In this document: one piece after another, positions 36,158-45,575 of the stretch
How the letters are laid out: every line of letters starts with the position of its first letter
How positions within the stretch are numbered: the stretch's first letter is position 1
Assembly: GCF_016239305.1 (NCBI RefSeq)
Contig: NZ_JAEHOQ010000009.1
Location: 62,001-126,000 of the forward strand
DNA from: Proteus vulgaris
Lineage (GTDB): Bacteria; Pseudomonadota; Gammaproteobacteria; Enterobacterales; Enterobacteriaceae
Reading direction: 5' to 3'
Length of the DNA stretch: 64,000 nt
Notes under the pieces: generated by a model
Databases searched by the model: none
What the model saw: only the letters and a program-made list of their open reading frames with translations
What the model was told of the DNA's origin: nothing
Program-made: the position numbers and the translations under genes

Positions 36158-39142
36158 ATGTTAGCGCCACTGACCGATTATAAAGATAAAATTACCCTTA
36201 TCCGTGACAGCAATATTCAGTTTCTGGATTTTGGTTTTACGCTACCACAGCGCAAAGAGTACGGTGAGTTTGTTAAAAAAGGTGAAAACGGCCCGTTAAT
36301 GCGACTCATCTATAATGAGCGAGACGATAACTATCTTTATCCAGCACCGAAAAATCAACCACAAACGCCCAGAGAAGCAGAATTTAGCTTCTCTCTTGAT
36401 GAGTCATTAAATTTACTCAATGACACTTGGTTGCCTGTGCCATTTTTCCGCTTTAATCCGCCACGTTCATTCTCTCAAGGCCCAGATAACTGGGTGAGAA
36501 TGATGTTCCATCAATTGCCAGAGCCAGATGAAGACGGGCATACACATCGCATTGTGGTGGCTTTTGATACTCGCATTGAACCCAATCGTACTAATACAGC
36601 TTATCTAGCACCAAACGAAGAAGATGTTCGCTCTGGTGTTGCTTTCGCACTAGCCTATCTAGGTTATGAGGTAGAAAATTTCCTTGAAACACCTTGGATT
36701 GATGGTTGGTTAAAGGAAGTCTTTAGTGAAAGAGCGCTGGCGGTCACTAAGATATACCACGATGAACTTGAAGAAGCGCTCAAAGAGTTTCAGCATCAAG
36801 CTCATTATCTGAATTTGCTCAATATCTTAGGTGAGAAACTCCACTTACCTGAAATCAAAATTAATGAAACCAAACCGCAAGAGCCCGCCATTGAAGTTGA
36901 CCTTATCCTTGATGTGGGTAACTCACGTACATGTGGGATCTTAATTGAAGATCACATCAATGATAATAAAGGGTTAACTCAACTTTATGAAATGACGTTG
37001 CGTGACTTAAGCCACCCTTATCAAATCTACAACGAGCCTTTTGAAAGCCGTGTTGAATTTGCGCAAGCGGAATTTGGTAAACAAGACTTTTCAGTCAATA
37101 GTGGCCGTAATAACGCCTTTATGTGGCCAACGATTGGCCGCGTTGGCCCTGAAGCTAACCGCATGGCAGCACAACGCTTAGGAACCGAAGGCTCAACAGG
37201 TATTTCAAGCCCTAAACGTTATTTATGGGATGATTCGCCATATTCTCCAGGTTGGCGCTTTAGTCGCTCTTTTGGTCAAACAGACAGAGAGCCATTAGCA
37301 ACCGCTGTACCTATGACCTATTTACTTAACGATCACGGTGAACCGTTATTCCGTTTAGAGCCTGATGATCGTATGCCTGTCTTTACACCAAACTACACAC
37401 GCAGTTCATTAATGACCATGATGTTAACCGAAGTGTTAGCTCAGGCATTAACACAAATGAACAGCCCTGCTCAGCGTCTTAAAATGAGCCATGCAAGTGC
37501 ACCTCGTCAATTACGTAATATTATTTTGACTATTCCACCCGCTATGCCAAAACCAGAGCGTGCTATTTTTGAGACATGCATGGAAAACGCATTAGGGCTA
37601 ATTTGGAAAGCAATGAATTGGGATCCGACTGACGAAAAACTGAATTTTGATGGCAAAGATGCCCAATGTCGTATACCAATGCCTAATATCCACGTTAAAT
37701 GGGATGAAGCCACTTGTGGTCAGTTAGTTTATCTTTATAACGAAACTCAAATTAAATTTGGTGAGCGCACTGAAGCCTTTTTTGCTAGCCAAGTGCGTGA
37801 AGATAACCGCGCATTAACAGGGGATAGCACGTTAAAGATTGCCTCAATTGATATTGGTGGTGGCACAACCGATCTCGTTATCACACGCTATAAGCTGGAT
37901 ATGGGAACAGGAAGTAACGTCAAAATTATTCCAACACAATTATTCCGCGAAGGGTTCAAAATTGCGGGTGATGATATTTTATTAGATATCATCCAGATTT
38001 GTGTTTTGCCTGCATTACGCACAGCATTAACAGATGCTGGTATTTCTGATGCCGATGCCCTGATGTCTTCTCTTTTTGGTAGTGAAGGTTTAGATGCGGG
38101 TCAGCAAGTGTTGCGTCAACAGCTTACCTTACAAATCTTCAATCCAATTGGATTACGTATTTTAAGCCAATATGAAAACTTCGATCCATTAGTGCCTCAT
38201 GAAGGTATTAACAGCACCTTTGGCGAATTGCTAGATGTCCAGCCAACAGAGCATGTGCGACGTTATATTGACGATGCCGCCAATAAAGAATTGGGTGGCG
38301 GAGATAGTTTCTCTATCTTGAATGTGCCGGTGCAAATTAACTTTACGCAACTGCACGCTGAATTTATTTCAGGTGAACGTATTAACATCACTCGTAGTTT
38401 AAAAGCGCTGTGTGAGGTGCTTTATTACTACTCCTGTGATGTTTTACTGCTCACTGGTCGCCCTTCTCGCTTACCGGGTATTCAAGCACTATTAAAAGTA
38501 TTACAGCCTGTACCACCTTCTCGTATATTGCCATTACATGGTTACAAAACGGGTGGTTGGTATCCGTTCAACAAAAAAGGCCGCATTGACGACCCAAAAT
38601 CAACAGCAGCGGTCGGTGCGATGCTGTGTTTAATGGCTGAAAATGCACGTTTGCTCAACTTTTATTTCTCGACAGGTAACTTTAAAACTTACTCAACAGT
38701 ACGTTATTTAGGGATGTTAGATAATAACAATACGATTTCTGATAATGACGTTTATTACCGAGATATTCAGGATAAGTTTGAGCCTGATCCAGATACCTAT
38801 TTTGAAGTCAGAGGCGGGATACGCTTAGGTTTCCGTCAATTAGATAACGCCCGTTGGCCAGCCTCACCACTCTATACATTACGCATTAAAAATCCGAAAT
38901 TGGCACAACAATTAAGCCAAGAAGACAGCGTATTGCATATCAAACTAGGAGAAGAGCGCGGAGCCTCTAGCCATAATAATGACAATAAATCTGAAAAATT
39001 ACGGATTGAAGAAATGGAACTCATTAATGGCAAGGGTGGCGTTAATAAGAGTGGTTTAAGCTTCAAACTCAATACGTTAGCAGACAGTGGCATTGGTGAA
39101 ACATCCTATTGGCTGGATAGCGGGAGTGTACTAGGTAAATGA
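36158..39142 (+). CDS. srfB: SrfB family protein with actin/Hsp70-like ATPase core
   Basis: A 994-residue soluble protein of the SrfB family, the usual length. The opening LTDYKDKITLIRDSNIQFLD is typical. Three motifs of the actin/Hsp70/hexokinase ATPase fold can be placed: phosphate-1 LILDVGNSRTCGILIED (about residues 249-265), phosphate-2 IASIDIGGGTTDLVITRY (about 561-578), and the adenosine motif LLLTGRPSRLPGIQALL (about 765-781). It therefore probably hydrolyses ATP and changes shape. No signal peptide or membrane segment. Its stop overlaps the srfC start (ATGA), so the two are made together. Molecular function is not established for the family. Confidence 0.9.
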   Translation: MLAPLTDYKDKITLIRDSNIQFLDFGFTLPQRKEYGEFVKKGENGPLMRLIYNERDDNYLYPAPKNQPQTPREAEFSFSLDESLNLLNDTWLPVPFFRFNPPRSFSQGPDNWVRMMFHQLPEPDEDGHTHRIVVAFDTRIEPNRTNTAYLAPNEEDVRSGVAFALAYLGYEVENFLETPWIDGWLKEVFSERALAVTKIYHDELEEALKEFQHQAHYLNLLNILGEKLHLPEIKINETKPQEPAIEVDLILDVGNSRTCGILIEDHINDNKGLTQLYEMTLRDLSHPYQIYNEPFESRVEFAQAEFGKQDFSVNSGRNNAFMWPTIGRVGPEANRMAAQRLGTEGSTGISSPKRYLWDDSPYSPGWRFSRSFGQTDREPLATAVPMTYLLNDHGEPLFRLEPDDRMPVFTPNYTRSSLMTMMLTEVLAQALTQMNSPAQRLKMSHASAPRQLRNIILTIPPAMPKPERAIFETCMENALGLIWKAMNWDPTDEKLNFDGKDAQCRIPMPNIHVKWDEATCGQLVYLYNETQIKFGERTEAFFASQVREDNRALTGDSTLKIASIDIGGGTTDLVITRYKLDMGTGSNVKIIPTQLFREGFKIAGDDILLDIIQICVLPALRTALTDAGISDADALMSSLFGSEGLDAGQQVLRQQLTLQIFNPIGLRILSQYENFDPLVPHEGINSTFGELLDVQPTEHVRRYIDDAANKELGGGDSFSILNVPVQINFTQLHAEFISGERINITRSLKALCEVLYYYSCDVLLLTGRPSRLPGIQALLKVLQPVPPSRILPLHGYKTGGWYPFNKKGRIDDPKSTAAVGAMLCLMAENARLLNFYFSTGNFKTYSTVRYLGMLDNNNTISDNDVYYRDIQDKFEPDPDTYFEVRGGIRLGFRQLDNARWPASPLYTLRIKNPKLAQQLSQEDSVLHIKLGEERGASSHNNDNKSEKLRIEEMELINGKGGVNKSGLSFKLNTLADSGIGETSYWLDSGSVLGK

Positions 39143-41853
39143 ATATGATGGATGAAAAACAGTTAACAGCTAAATGGGATGCCATTTATCAAGGCGCAGG
39201 CAAAGCCATTGATTGGGTTAGCGCGGTAAGGGGTAATGCACCTCGTTTAAATACAGAAGCCGATAGCCTTATCTATCGTCTGCGTCGTAGCCGTAATATG
39301 GCAAAGAACCTCAGCTTAGCGACCCAACGCCCAATGTCAGTCGGCTTTTTTGGTCTGTCTCAGGCAGGAAAATCATACCTGATCTCAGCTCTTGCGGCAG
39401 GGCAAGAAGGTCGTTTAAGAACAAGCATGTCAGGTAAAACGCTTGATTTTATCGACCATATCAACCCACCAGGGGGCGGTAAAGAGGCGACAGGATTAGT
39501 CACCCGCTTTAGTCGCAAAGCAACGAAAGGCACACAAGAATTTCCTGTAGAGTTACACCTTTTTAGCGAAATTGAAATTGTTAAGATCCTTGCTAATGCT
39601 TATCTGTATGACTTTAATCAGGAAAAAATTGATTTTGAGTTAGATGAGGAAAAAATTTCTCGTTTAATCAATTCATTAAGCTCTCAGTGCAGTGCTACTG
39701 CTGTCGCAGGTATTACGCACGATGATGTCGTTTCATTATGGGATTACCTGCAACGTCACGCCGAAAAAAGCCAGAAAAAATTAGCAACAACCTATTGGCC
39801 TAGAGCAATTGAATTAGCGCCTTATCTCAGCATAGCCCAACGTGCCAAGTTATTTTCAGTGTTATGGGGCGACATTGCAGAACTGACATCGGCTTATCAG
39901 CGTTTTAGTACCACACTTGCCTCTTTAGGCAATGCACCATTGGTTTTGGCTCCACTTTCTTCTTTAGTCAAAGAACAAGACGGTGTGTTAGTACAAAACG
40001 ACAGTATTATGAACGTAGATATGTTAGAGCGTCTTAATACTGCCAATGATAGCCAGATCAGCATTTGTCCGGTTCATGGTGATCGTATTGATGCCCCTGT
40101 TACCCTTTCTTTAGCGGAACTGACTGCACTCACTGTTGAATTAGTCGTACCGTTATTAGATGCACCAAGCAAAACGCTGTTTGAACAGGTTGAGCTACTG
40201 GATTTTCCAGGCTATCGCGGACGTTTGGGGGTTGAGACCATGGCGGATGTGCGTCGTCAAGTCAATGATGATAGCGCAAACCCACTTGCTCAACTTATCC
40301 TTCGAGGTAAAGTCGCCTATCTGTTTGAACGTTATACCGATAACCAAGAAATGAATGTGCTGGTGGTTTGTACCGCATCAAACAAACAATCAGATGTAAA
40401 AGAAGTCGGTGCAGTACTCACAGAATGGATCAATAACACGCAAGGTAAAGATGCACAAACTCGTGCTAAACGCCCTTCTGGCTTGATTTGGGCGATGACC
40501 ATGTTTGATATGCGTATTACCAACTCCTTAACCATGAATGAAGCGTTATTACGCCAATCATGGGGTAAAGGAGGCATGATAAAAATGGCTATGTTAGAGC
40601 GCTTTGGTCAATACGAATGGATGTCATCGGATTGGATTAATGGCGAAGCATTTAATAACACCTTCTTAGTACGTAAGCCGGGCGTGCCCACACCGTTTAT
40701 TCAAATCAGTAATGGCAAAGAAACAGTTCTAAATGAAGACAGTGTTTCACAATTACATCTGATGAAAAAAACCTTTGCTGAAGATGAAACTGTCCAACGT
40801 TATATTCGTGAGCCAGACCAAGCATGGGATGCCATGTTGTCGCTTAACGATGGTGGTATGCAACGCCTTGCTGATTATCTTGAAACCGTTGCCTTAAAAT
40901 CACTAAAACTTGAACGTATCAGTGAGCAATTGCAAGAAATTCAACGTGATTTAATTGGTCATCATCTTGAAAAATGGTATCAATCAGGTGGTGAAGAGGA
41001 GCTACAAGTAAAACGCCGTAATGCCGCGACTATTTTGCGCTTTATGCAAAGTCGCCCTTATTTACAAGGCGCGTTACTCGATTACCTGTTGCCTTCTCGC
41101 AAATCTCTCTACGACCTGTATATGCAGGAAAAAGAGGTTATTGATACCCTTTCAGACAACCAAAAAACGACGCAAGCTCCTGTTTCTGCCTTTGCTGCTA
41201 TGGAACAACCGACTTTTGATCTCTTTAGCGATGCGCCAATCTCTTTAGTGCCAGAAGAAGATGAAGCCCCCAAAGGCCACGGCAATGAGGTTACCTACCC
41301 TAAAAAGGTGATGGCATTATGGATAAACCATCTGCGTAGTCTGCCTGATAACAGTACATTGTTAACCTATTTAGGTATCGACCAAGAAATTATGGTGCTG
41401 TTAGTTGATGAACTTATTACAGCTATCAATCGTCTTGGTGTTGAACAACGTATGCTGAAAACCCTAGCGGGTACTGAAGCCATTGCTCGTCGTGATGACT
41501 TAGCCGAACAGCAGTCATCTCGTGTATATAATGTACTAGGTGATTTTATTACTTGGTTTAATTTCAAAGATAATGGTGTTGAAAAACCAGAGAGTAAAAT
41601 CAACGCTGGTCATAAAATTTTTGAAAGACCTGATAACACAAGCGTGCAATGGGGTGATGATGAGCGTTTAGTCCGCTTACCAGTCAATCCTGTTAACTAT
41701 ACTCTTTTATTTGTGATTGATTGGCTTATCGCGTTATCCGCGATTATTACTGAGAATGCTGGACATTCTGCGGGAAGAGAGATCAGTGCTGAACAAAATG
41801 CACAGTTAGGCCAAATCATTCAAACCATGAAATCATCCGTCGTGGAGTCATAA
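39139..41853 (+). CDS. srfC: SrfC family protein with dynamin-like P-loop GTPase core
   Basis: A 904-residue protein of the SrfC (Virul_Fac) family. An N-terminal segment AIDWVSAVRGN (about residues 17-27) resembles the I-[ED]-W-Y-S motif of the two bitopic neighbours. The P-loop is FGLSQAGKSYL (about 70-80) and the G3 motif LLDFPGYRG (about 353-361); the spacing of almost 280 residues and the following long helical part resemble large dynamin-type or Hsp70-partner GTPases. No clear NKxD is seen; MTMFDM (about 454) could be the counterpart. ATG 39139 overlaps the srfB stop; ATG 39145 is better spaced from AGG, so the first two codons are uncertain. Confidence 0.88.
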   Translation: MNMMDEKQLTAKWDAIYQGAGKAIDWVSAVRGNAPRLNTEADSLIYRLRRSRNMAKNLSLATQRPMSVGFFGLSQAGKSYLISALAAGQEGRLRTSMSGKTLDFIDHINPPGGGKEATGLVTRFSRKATKGTQEFPVELHLFSEIEIVKILANAYLYDFNQEKIDFELDEEKISRLINSLSSQCSATAVAGITHDDVVSLWDYLQRHAEKSQKKLATTYWPRAIELAPYLSIAQRAKLFSVLWGDIAELTSAYQRFSTTLASLGNAPLVLAPLSSLVKEQDGVLVQNDSIMNVDMLERLNTANDSQISICPVHGDRIDAPVTLSLAELTALTVELVVPLLDAPSKTLFEQVELLDFPGYRGRLGVETMADVRRQVNDDSANPLAQLILRGKVAYLFERYTDNQEMNVLVVCTASNKQSDVKEVGAVLTEWINNTQGKDAQTRAKRPSGLIWAMTMFDMRITNSLTMNEALLRQSWGKGGMIKMAMLERFGQYEWMSSDWINGEAFNNTFLVRKPGVPTPFIQISNGKETVLNEDSVSQLHLMKKTFAEDETVQRYIREPDQAWDAMLSLNDGGMQRLADYLETVALKSLKLERISEQLQEIQRDLIGHHLEKWYQSGGEEELQVKRRNAATILRFMQSRPYLQGALLDYLLPSRKSLYDLYMQEKEVIDTLSDNQKTTQAPVSAFAAMEQPTFDLFSDAPISLVPEEDEAPKGHGNEVTYPKKVMALWINHLRSLPDNSTLLTYLGIDQEIMVLLVDELITAINRLGVEQRMLKTLAGTEAIARRDDLAEQQSSRVYNVLGDFITWFNFKDNGVEKPESKINAGHKIFERPDNTSVQWGDDERLVRLPVNPVNYTLLFVIDWLIALSAIITENAGHSAGREISAEQNAQLGQIIQTMKSSVVES

Positions 41854-41856
41854 TTC

Positions 41857-42870
41857 GTGTTTAATCCAGAATTAAAACCCGTACAACCTGCTCGTCCTGG
41901 CTTTGCGGTATTAAGTATTCGTAATTGGGAAGGTGATGCTTCCCCTGTTTATTTAAGTATTCAGCGTAACCAAGATCGCTATTTCTTAAATGATAAAGGG
42001 GAATGGGTAGGTAATGCCTTTTTCCACCAGCTTTCTCTTGAAGATGCCGATGATGGCTATCAAATCGTTCTTGATAAAACGTTAGTTGATCCCCTTGTTA
42101 GCAACTTACAAATGGCCTATCAATTTACGCTAAAAGACGATAATGAAACACAAGATATTGGCCGACTACGTATTCGTGATGGTGTATTAGCCTCTCAAGC
42201 ACAAGGTCAAAGCGAAGCATTAAAATCAACGGCTACATTAGATAATCAAGCCATTCCGCCTGCCCACATTGTCGAAACATCACCGGAGCCATCACCTGAG
42301 CCTGAGTCAATCAAAGAGCCAGAGCCTGAGCCAATTATTCCTGAAATTAAAGTAGATGAACCACCACAACGACCAACACCATCTGCACCGAAAAAATCTA
42401 AAATTGGTTTAATTTTAGCGATTATCCTGATCTTAATTTTAGCGGGTATCTTAACGTGGTTCTTCTTACTAAGAGGCAATCCTGCAGGCGAACCAGCACC
42501 ACAACCGACACCTGAGCCATCAACACCAAGTGTGTGTAGTGTTGAAAATATGAAATCAGGTACTGCGCTCGCTTTTGTACAAAGTTGTATACAGAGCCAA
42601 CCAGACAGTAAAACTATTCTTACTACGATTGAACAAGCCAAACAGAACAATCAATGTGACGTTGCTCAGCGTTTATATGCATATAAAGCGCAATCAGGTG
42701 ATGTTGAAATCGCACTCAATTATGCTCGTGAATACGATCCAGAAACAGCATCAGCACAAGGTTGCTTTGGTGCAGACAAAGAAACGGCCATTTATTGGTA
42801 CGAAGCTGTTCTTAATCATGACTCACAAAACAGTGACGCAAAAGCGCGTCTTGAAGCACTGAAAAAATAG
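41857..42870 (+). CDS. Bitopic protein with periplasmic helical-repeat domain, unknown function
   Basis: A 337-residue single-pass protein with GTG start (GGAG 9 bases upstream). The cytosolic N-terminal domain (about 1-110) begins PARPGFAVLSIRNWEGDASP and is followed by a Pro/Glu-rich linker (SPEPSPEPESIKEPEPEP). The membrane segment is IGLILAIILILILAGILTWFF (about 187-207). The periplasmic C-terminus has a PEPTP linker and about 110 residues of helical repeats resembling Sel1/TPR sequence (DVAQRLYAYKAQSGDVEIAL; KETAIYWYEAVLN). I do not recognise a named family. Topology repeats that of the SrfA and first VWA proteins. It lies 3 bases after srfC and 9 bases before the next gene. Confidence 0.72.
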   Translation: MFNPELKPVQPARPGFAVLSIRNWEGDASPVYLSIQRNQDRYFLNDKGEWVGNAFFHQLSLEDADDGYQIVLDKTLVDPLVSNLQMAYQFTLKDDNETQDIGRLRIRDGVLASQAQGQSEALKSTATLDNQAIPPAHIVETSPEPSPEPESIKEPEPEPIIPEIKVDEPPQRPTPSAPKKSKIGLILAIILILILAGILTWFFLLRGNPAGEPAPQPTPEPSTPSVCSVENMKSGTALAFVQSCIQSQPDSKTILTTIEQAKQNNQCDVAQRLYAYKAQSGDVEIALNYAREYDPETASAQGCFGADKETAIYWYEAVLNHDSQNSDAKARLEALKK

Positions 42871-42879
42871 GAAAGTCGT

Positions 42880-44883
42880 ATGAAAAAGGCGCATTGGCTT
42901 ACTCTTATTCTCAGTGGTTTAATTCTGACAGCACCTGCAAGTGCTGAAGAGAAAAAACCGCTATTACAAGAGGGTAAAAAAACTCTCTATCAGCGTGTAT
43001 TAACCTACCCAGGTTGCCAAGTGGCAGACACAATTGGCGTAGCAGGTAAAGAACAACCCGCATTTAGCCGTTTTTATGTATATCAGCGTCAAAAACAAGG
43101 CGCCAATGAGTGGCTACAAGTCGGCCCTGATAGCTTGGGTCATATTAGCGGTTGGATGAATGCAAGCTGTACATCTGAATGGAAAATGCAGTTAACGCTG
43201 GCTTTTACTAACCCAGCGGGCCGTAACCCAATGCTATTCTTCAAAGATAAGCAAACGGTTGAAGGCTTGCTTGAAAGTCCTACTCCCGAAAAACAGTATC
43301 AACCTTTTTTAGCTGATATCAAAAATCAAAAAATCAATCCGGCTGTTTTAGCTAAAGAGCCTGATTATCTGATTGATCAGAAAAGTAATTTTTATCTATT
43401 ACCTGTACTAGGTTCAGATGAAGTCTTTACTGATGCGGGATATAAAGTGCGAGTGCTCAATGTGGCGTCTGTCTCTTCACAAACCAAAGACAGCAAAGAC
43501 GCACAGAATACGAATGCAACCACAAACAATACAAAGCCAGCAACGCCAGACAGCAAAGATGCTGACAATATGATGCAAGGTTTTTCTGCGGCTGTCGTGT
43601 TTGTTATCGACTCAACAATATCAATGGATCCTTACATTGATAGAACCAAAGAAGCGATTCAAAAGGTTTATGCTCAAGTCGAAAAAGACAATATGTTGGA
43701 TAAGGTAAAATTTGGTTTAGTTGCGTTTCGCTCGAATATCAAAGCCGTCCCCGCATTGGAATACGATAGCAAAATGTTTGTAAACCCCAATGACGTAAAA
43801 GACGGCCCTGATTTCCTGAATAAAGTAAAAGAGTTACGCCAAGCGAAAGTCTCAAGTAGTCGTTTTGATGAAGATGCATATGCTGGTGTTATGCAAGCCC
43901 TTGATGATGTTGATTGGACTCGTTTTGGTGCGCGTTACGTTATTTTAATCACTGACGCGGGAGCATTAACGGGAGATGATCCGCTGTCATCAACTAAACT
44001 CGATGCTGAACAAATTCGCCAAGAAGCGGCTTATCGTGGTGTTGCTCTTTATACCCTGCATTTAAAAACCCCATCAGGGGCAAAAAATCATGCTTCAGCA
44101 CAAGCACAATATGAAGCATTAACACTTAATCCGTTCTTACACAAATCACTTTACTACCCTATTAACTCAGGGGATGTAAATAGTTTTGGTCGTATGGTAG
44201 ACAGTTTAGCAACTGCTGTAACCACACAAATTCAAACGGCTTATCGTGGTGAAGCCACCGTAGGCAGTGCATTAAATGCCGATCCTACTTATAGCAAAAA
44301 TAAAGAAACTGATGCCTTACTTAACGATGCGCATGATTTAGGTTATGCCATGCGTTTAGCATATTTAGGTGAAAAACAGGGCACAAAAGCACCTCCGGTC
44401 TTTAAAGCGTGGATTAGTGATCGAGACTTATTACAGCAAAATATCCCAACAACAGAAGTACAAGTGTTACTGACCAAAAGTGAGCTTAGCGATTTAAGTG
44501 ATGTGATGAAAAAAATTGTTAATGCCGCTAACGAAGGGTTGATCTCACCTGACAATATGTTTGCTGATTTACGTTCGATTGCTGCCACTATGGGTAACGA
44601 TCCTAATCAAATCAAACAGGGTTCTGCGACTAAATTAGGTGAAATGGGCTTATTGGGTGAATATGTCGAAAATCTCCCTTACTTAAGTGAAGTATTGAGC
44701 TTGGATGAAGAGACATGGAAAAGCTGGGATGGTCTAACACAAGAGAAGTTTATCCGCCGACTCAATACGAAATTACAATATTATCAACGTTATAACGAAG
44801 ACGTTGATCGTTGGATATCCCTTGCACCACAAAGTGATCCGCGCGATCACGTTTACCCAGTTCCACTGGAAAACCTACCTTAA
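42880..44883 (+). CDS. Periplasmic von Willebrand factor A protein, PpkA C-domain-like
   Basis: A 667-residue secreted protein (signal peptide MKKAHWLTLILSGLILTAPASA). The first 140 mature residues form a domain I cannot name. The VWA domain (about residues 236-440) has a MIDAS of the form D-S-T-I-S (FVIDSTISMDPYIDRTKEAI, starting near 241) and ITDAGALTGDDPLSST for the second aspartate. This DxTxS form and the run to the end (EVLSLDEETWKSWDGLTQEKFIRRL) recall the periplasmic C-terminal half of the type VI secretion kinase PpkA, but no kinase domain is attached. Stop and next start overlap (TAATG), so it is translationally coupled to the TagT-like ATPase. Confidence 0.78.
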   Translation: MKKAHWLTLILSGLILTAPASAEEKKPLLQEGKKTLYQRVLTYPGCQVADTIGVAGKEQPAFSRFYVYQRQKQGANEWLQVGPDSLGHISGWMNASCTSEWKMQLTLAFTNPAGRNPMLFFKDKQTVEGLLESPTPEKQYQPFLADIKNQKINPAVLAKEPDYLIDQKSNFYLLPVLGSDEVFTDAGYKVRVLNVASVSSQTKDSKDAQNTNATTNNTKPATPDSKDADNMMQGFSAAVVFVIDSTISMDPYIDRTKEAIQKVYAQVEKDNMLDKVKFGLVAFRSNIKAVPALEYDSKMFVNPNDVKDGPDFLNKVKELRQAKVSSSRFDEDAYAGVMQALDDVDWTRFGARYVILITDAGALTGDDPLSSTKLDAEQIRQEAAYRGVALYTLHLKTPSGAKNHASAQAQYEALTLNPFLHKSLYYPINSGDVNSFGRMVDSLATAVTTQIQTAYRGEATVGSALNADPTYSKNKETDALLNDAHDLGYAMRLAYLGEKQGTKAPPVFKAWISDRDLLQQNIPTTEVQVLLTKSELSDLSDVMKKIVNAANEGLISPDNMFADLRSIAATMGNDPNQIKQGSATKLGEMGLLGEYVENLPYLSEVLSLDEETWKSWDGLTQEKFIRRLNTKLQYYQRYNEDVDRWISLAPQSDPRDHVYPVPLENLP

Positions 44884-45575
44884 TGATCCAGATTGAAGGC
44901 ATGGTAATTACGCGTGGTGATGCGCAACATGGTTTTCGTGTTGCGCTTCCTTCATTGATCCTTGAAAAAGGAGAAATCGGCGCGTTAACCGGATTAAGTG
45001 GCTGTGGAAAAAGTACCCTGTTGGAAATGATCGGGCTTATTTTACGCCCTGATGAATTAACCCATTTTCAACTCGATGATAATTTAACTCTCACACAAGC
45101 CGTGCTAAATAATGAGCAAGCACAACTCGCATCATTACGAGCAGAGAAATTAGGTTTTATGCTTCAAAGTGGAGGGTTACTGCCTTTTTTAACCGTCATG
45201 CAAAATATTCAATTACCTCGCAAAATGCTGGGGTTAACATCGCACTCCGCTTGGCTCGATCACGCAATTGACCATCTGCAATTGCGCCCATTGTTAACTC
45301 GCCTTCCTCGCCAGCTCTCCATTGGTGAACGTCAACGCGCAGCGTTTATTCGCGCTATTGCACACGAGCCGACATTATTACTTGCTGATGAACCCACTGC
45401 AGCTCTTGATCCCCATAATGCGCAAGCGCTGTATGCCCTTATTGTGGAGATGGTGAAGCAACTGGAGATCTCTGCGCTGGTTGTTAGCCACGATTGGTCT
45501 CTAGTCGAGCGTTTTGGGTTTAGCCACTATCACGCACAACTAGAAGGAGGCGGTAGTGTCTTTATCAAACAATAG
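44883..45575 (+). CDS. LolD/TagT-like ABC transporter ATPase
   Basis: A 230-residue ABC ATPase of the LolD/MacB class. Walker A GLSGCGKST (residues 37-45), Q-loop MLQSGGLLPFLTV (about 94-106), signature LSIGERQRAAFIRAIA (about 144-159), Walker B LLLADEPTAALDP (about 163-175) and H-loop VVSHD (about 200) are intact. It overlaps its permease gene by 20 bases and begins inside the stop of the VWA gene. In Pseudomonas the homologous TagT works with TagS on threonine-phosphorylation signalling of type VI secretion; LolD itself releases lipoproteins. Neighbours favour the Tag-like role. Confidence 0.88.
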   Translation: MIQIEGMVITRGDAQHGFRVALPSLILEKGEIGALTGLSGCGKSTLLEMIGLILRPDELTHFQLDDNLTLTQAVLNNEQAQLASLRAEKLGFMLQSGGLLPFLTVMQNIQLPRKMLGLTSHSAWLDHAIDHLQLRPLLTRLPRQLSIGERQRAAFIRAIAHEPTLLLADEPTAALDPHNAQALYALIVEMVKQLEISALVVSHDWSLVERFGFSHYHAQLEGGGSVFIKQ

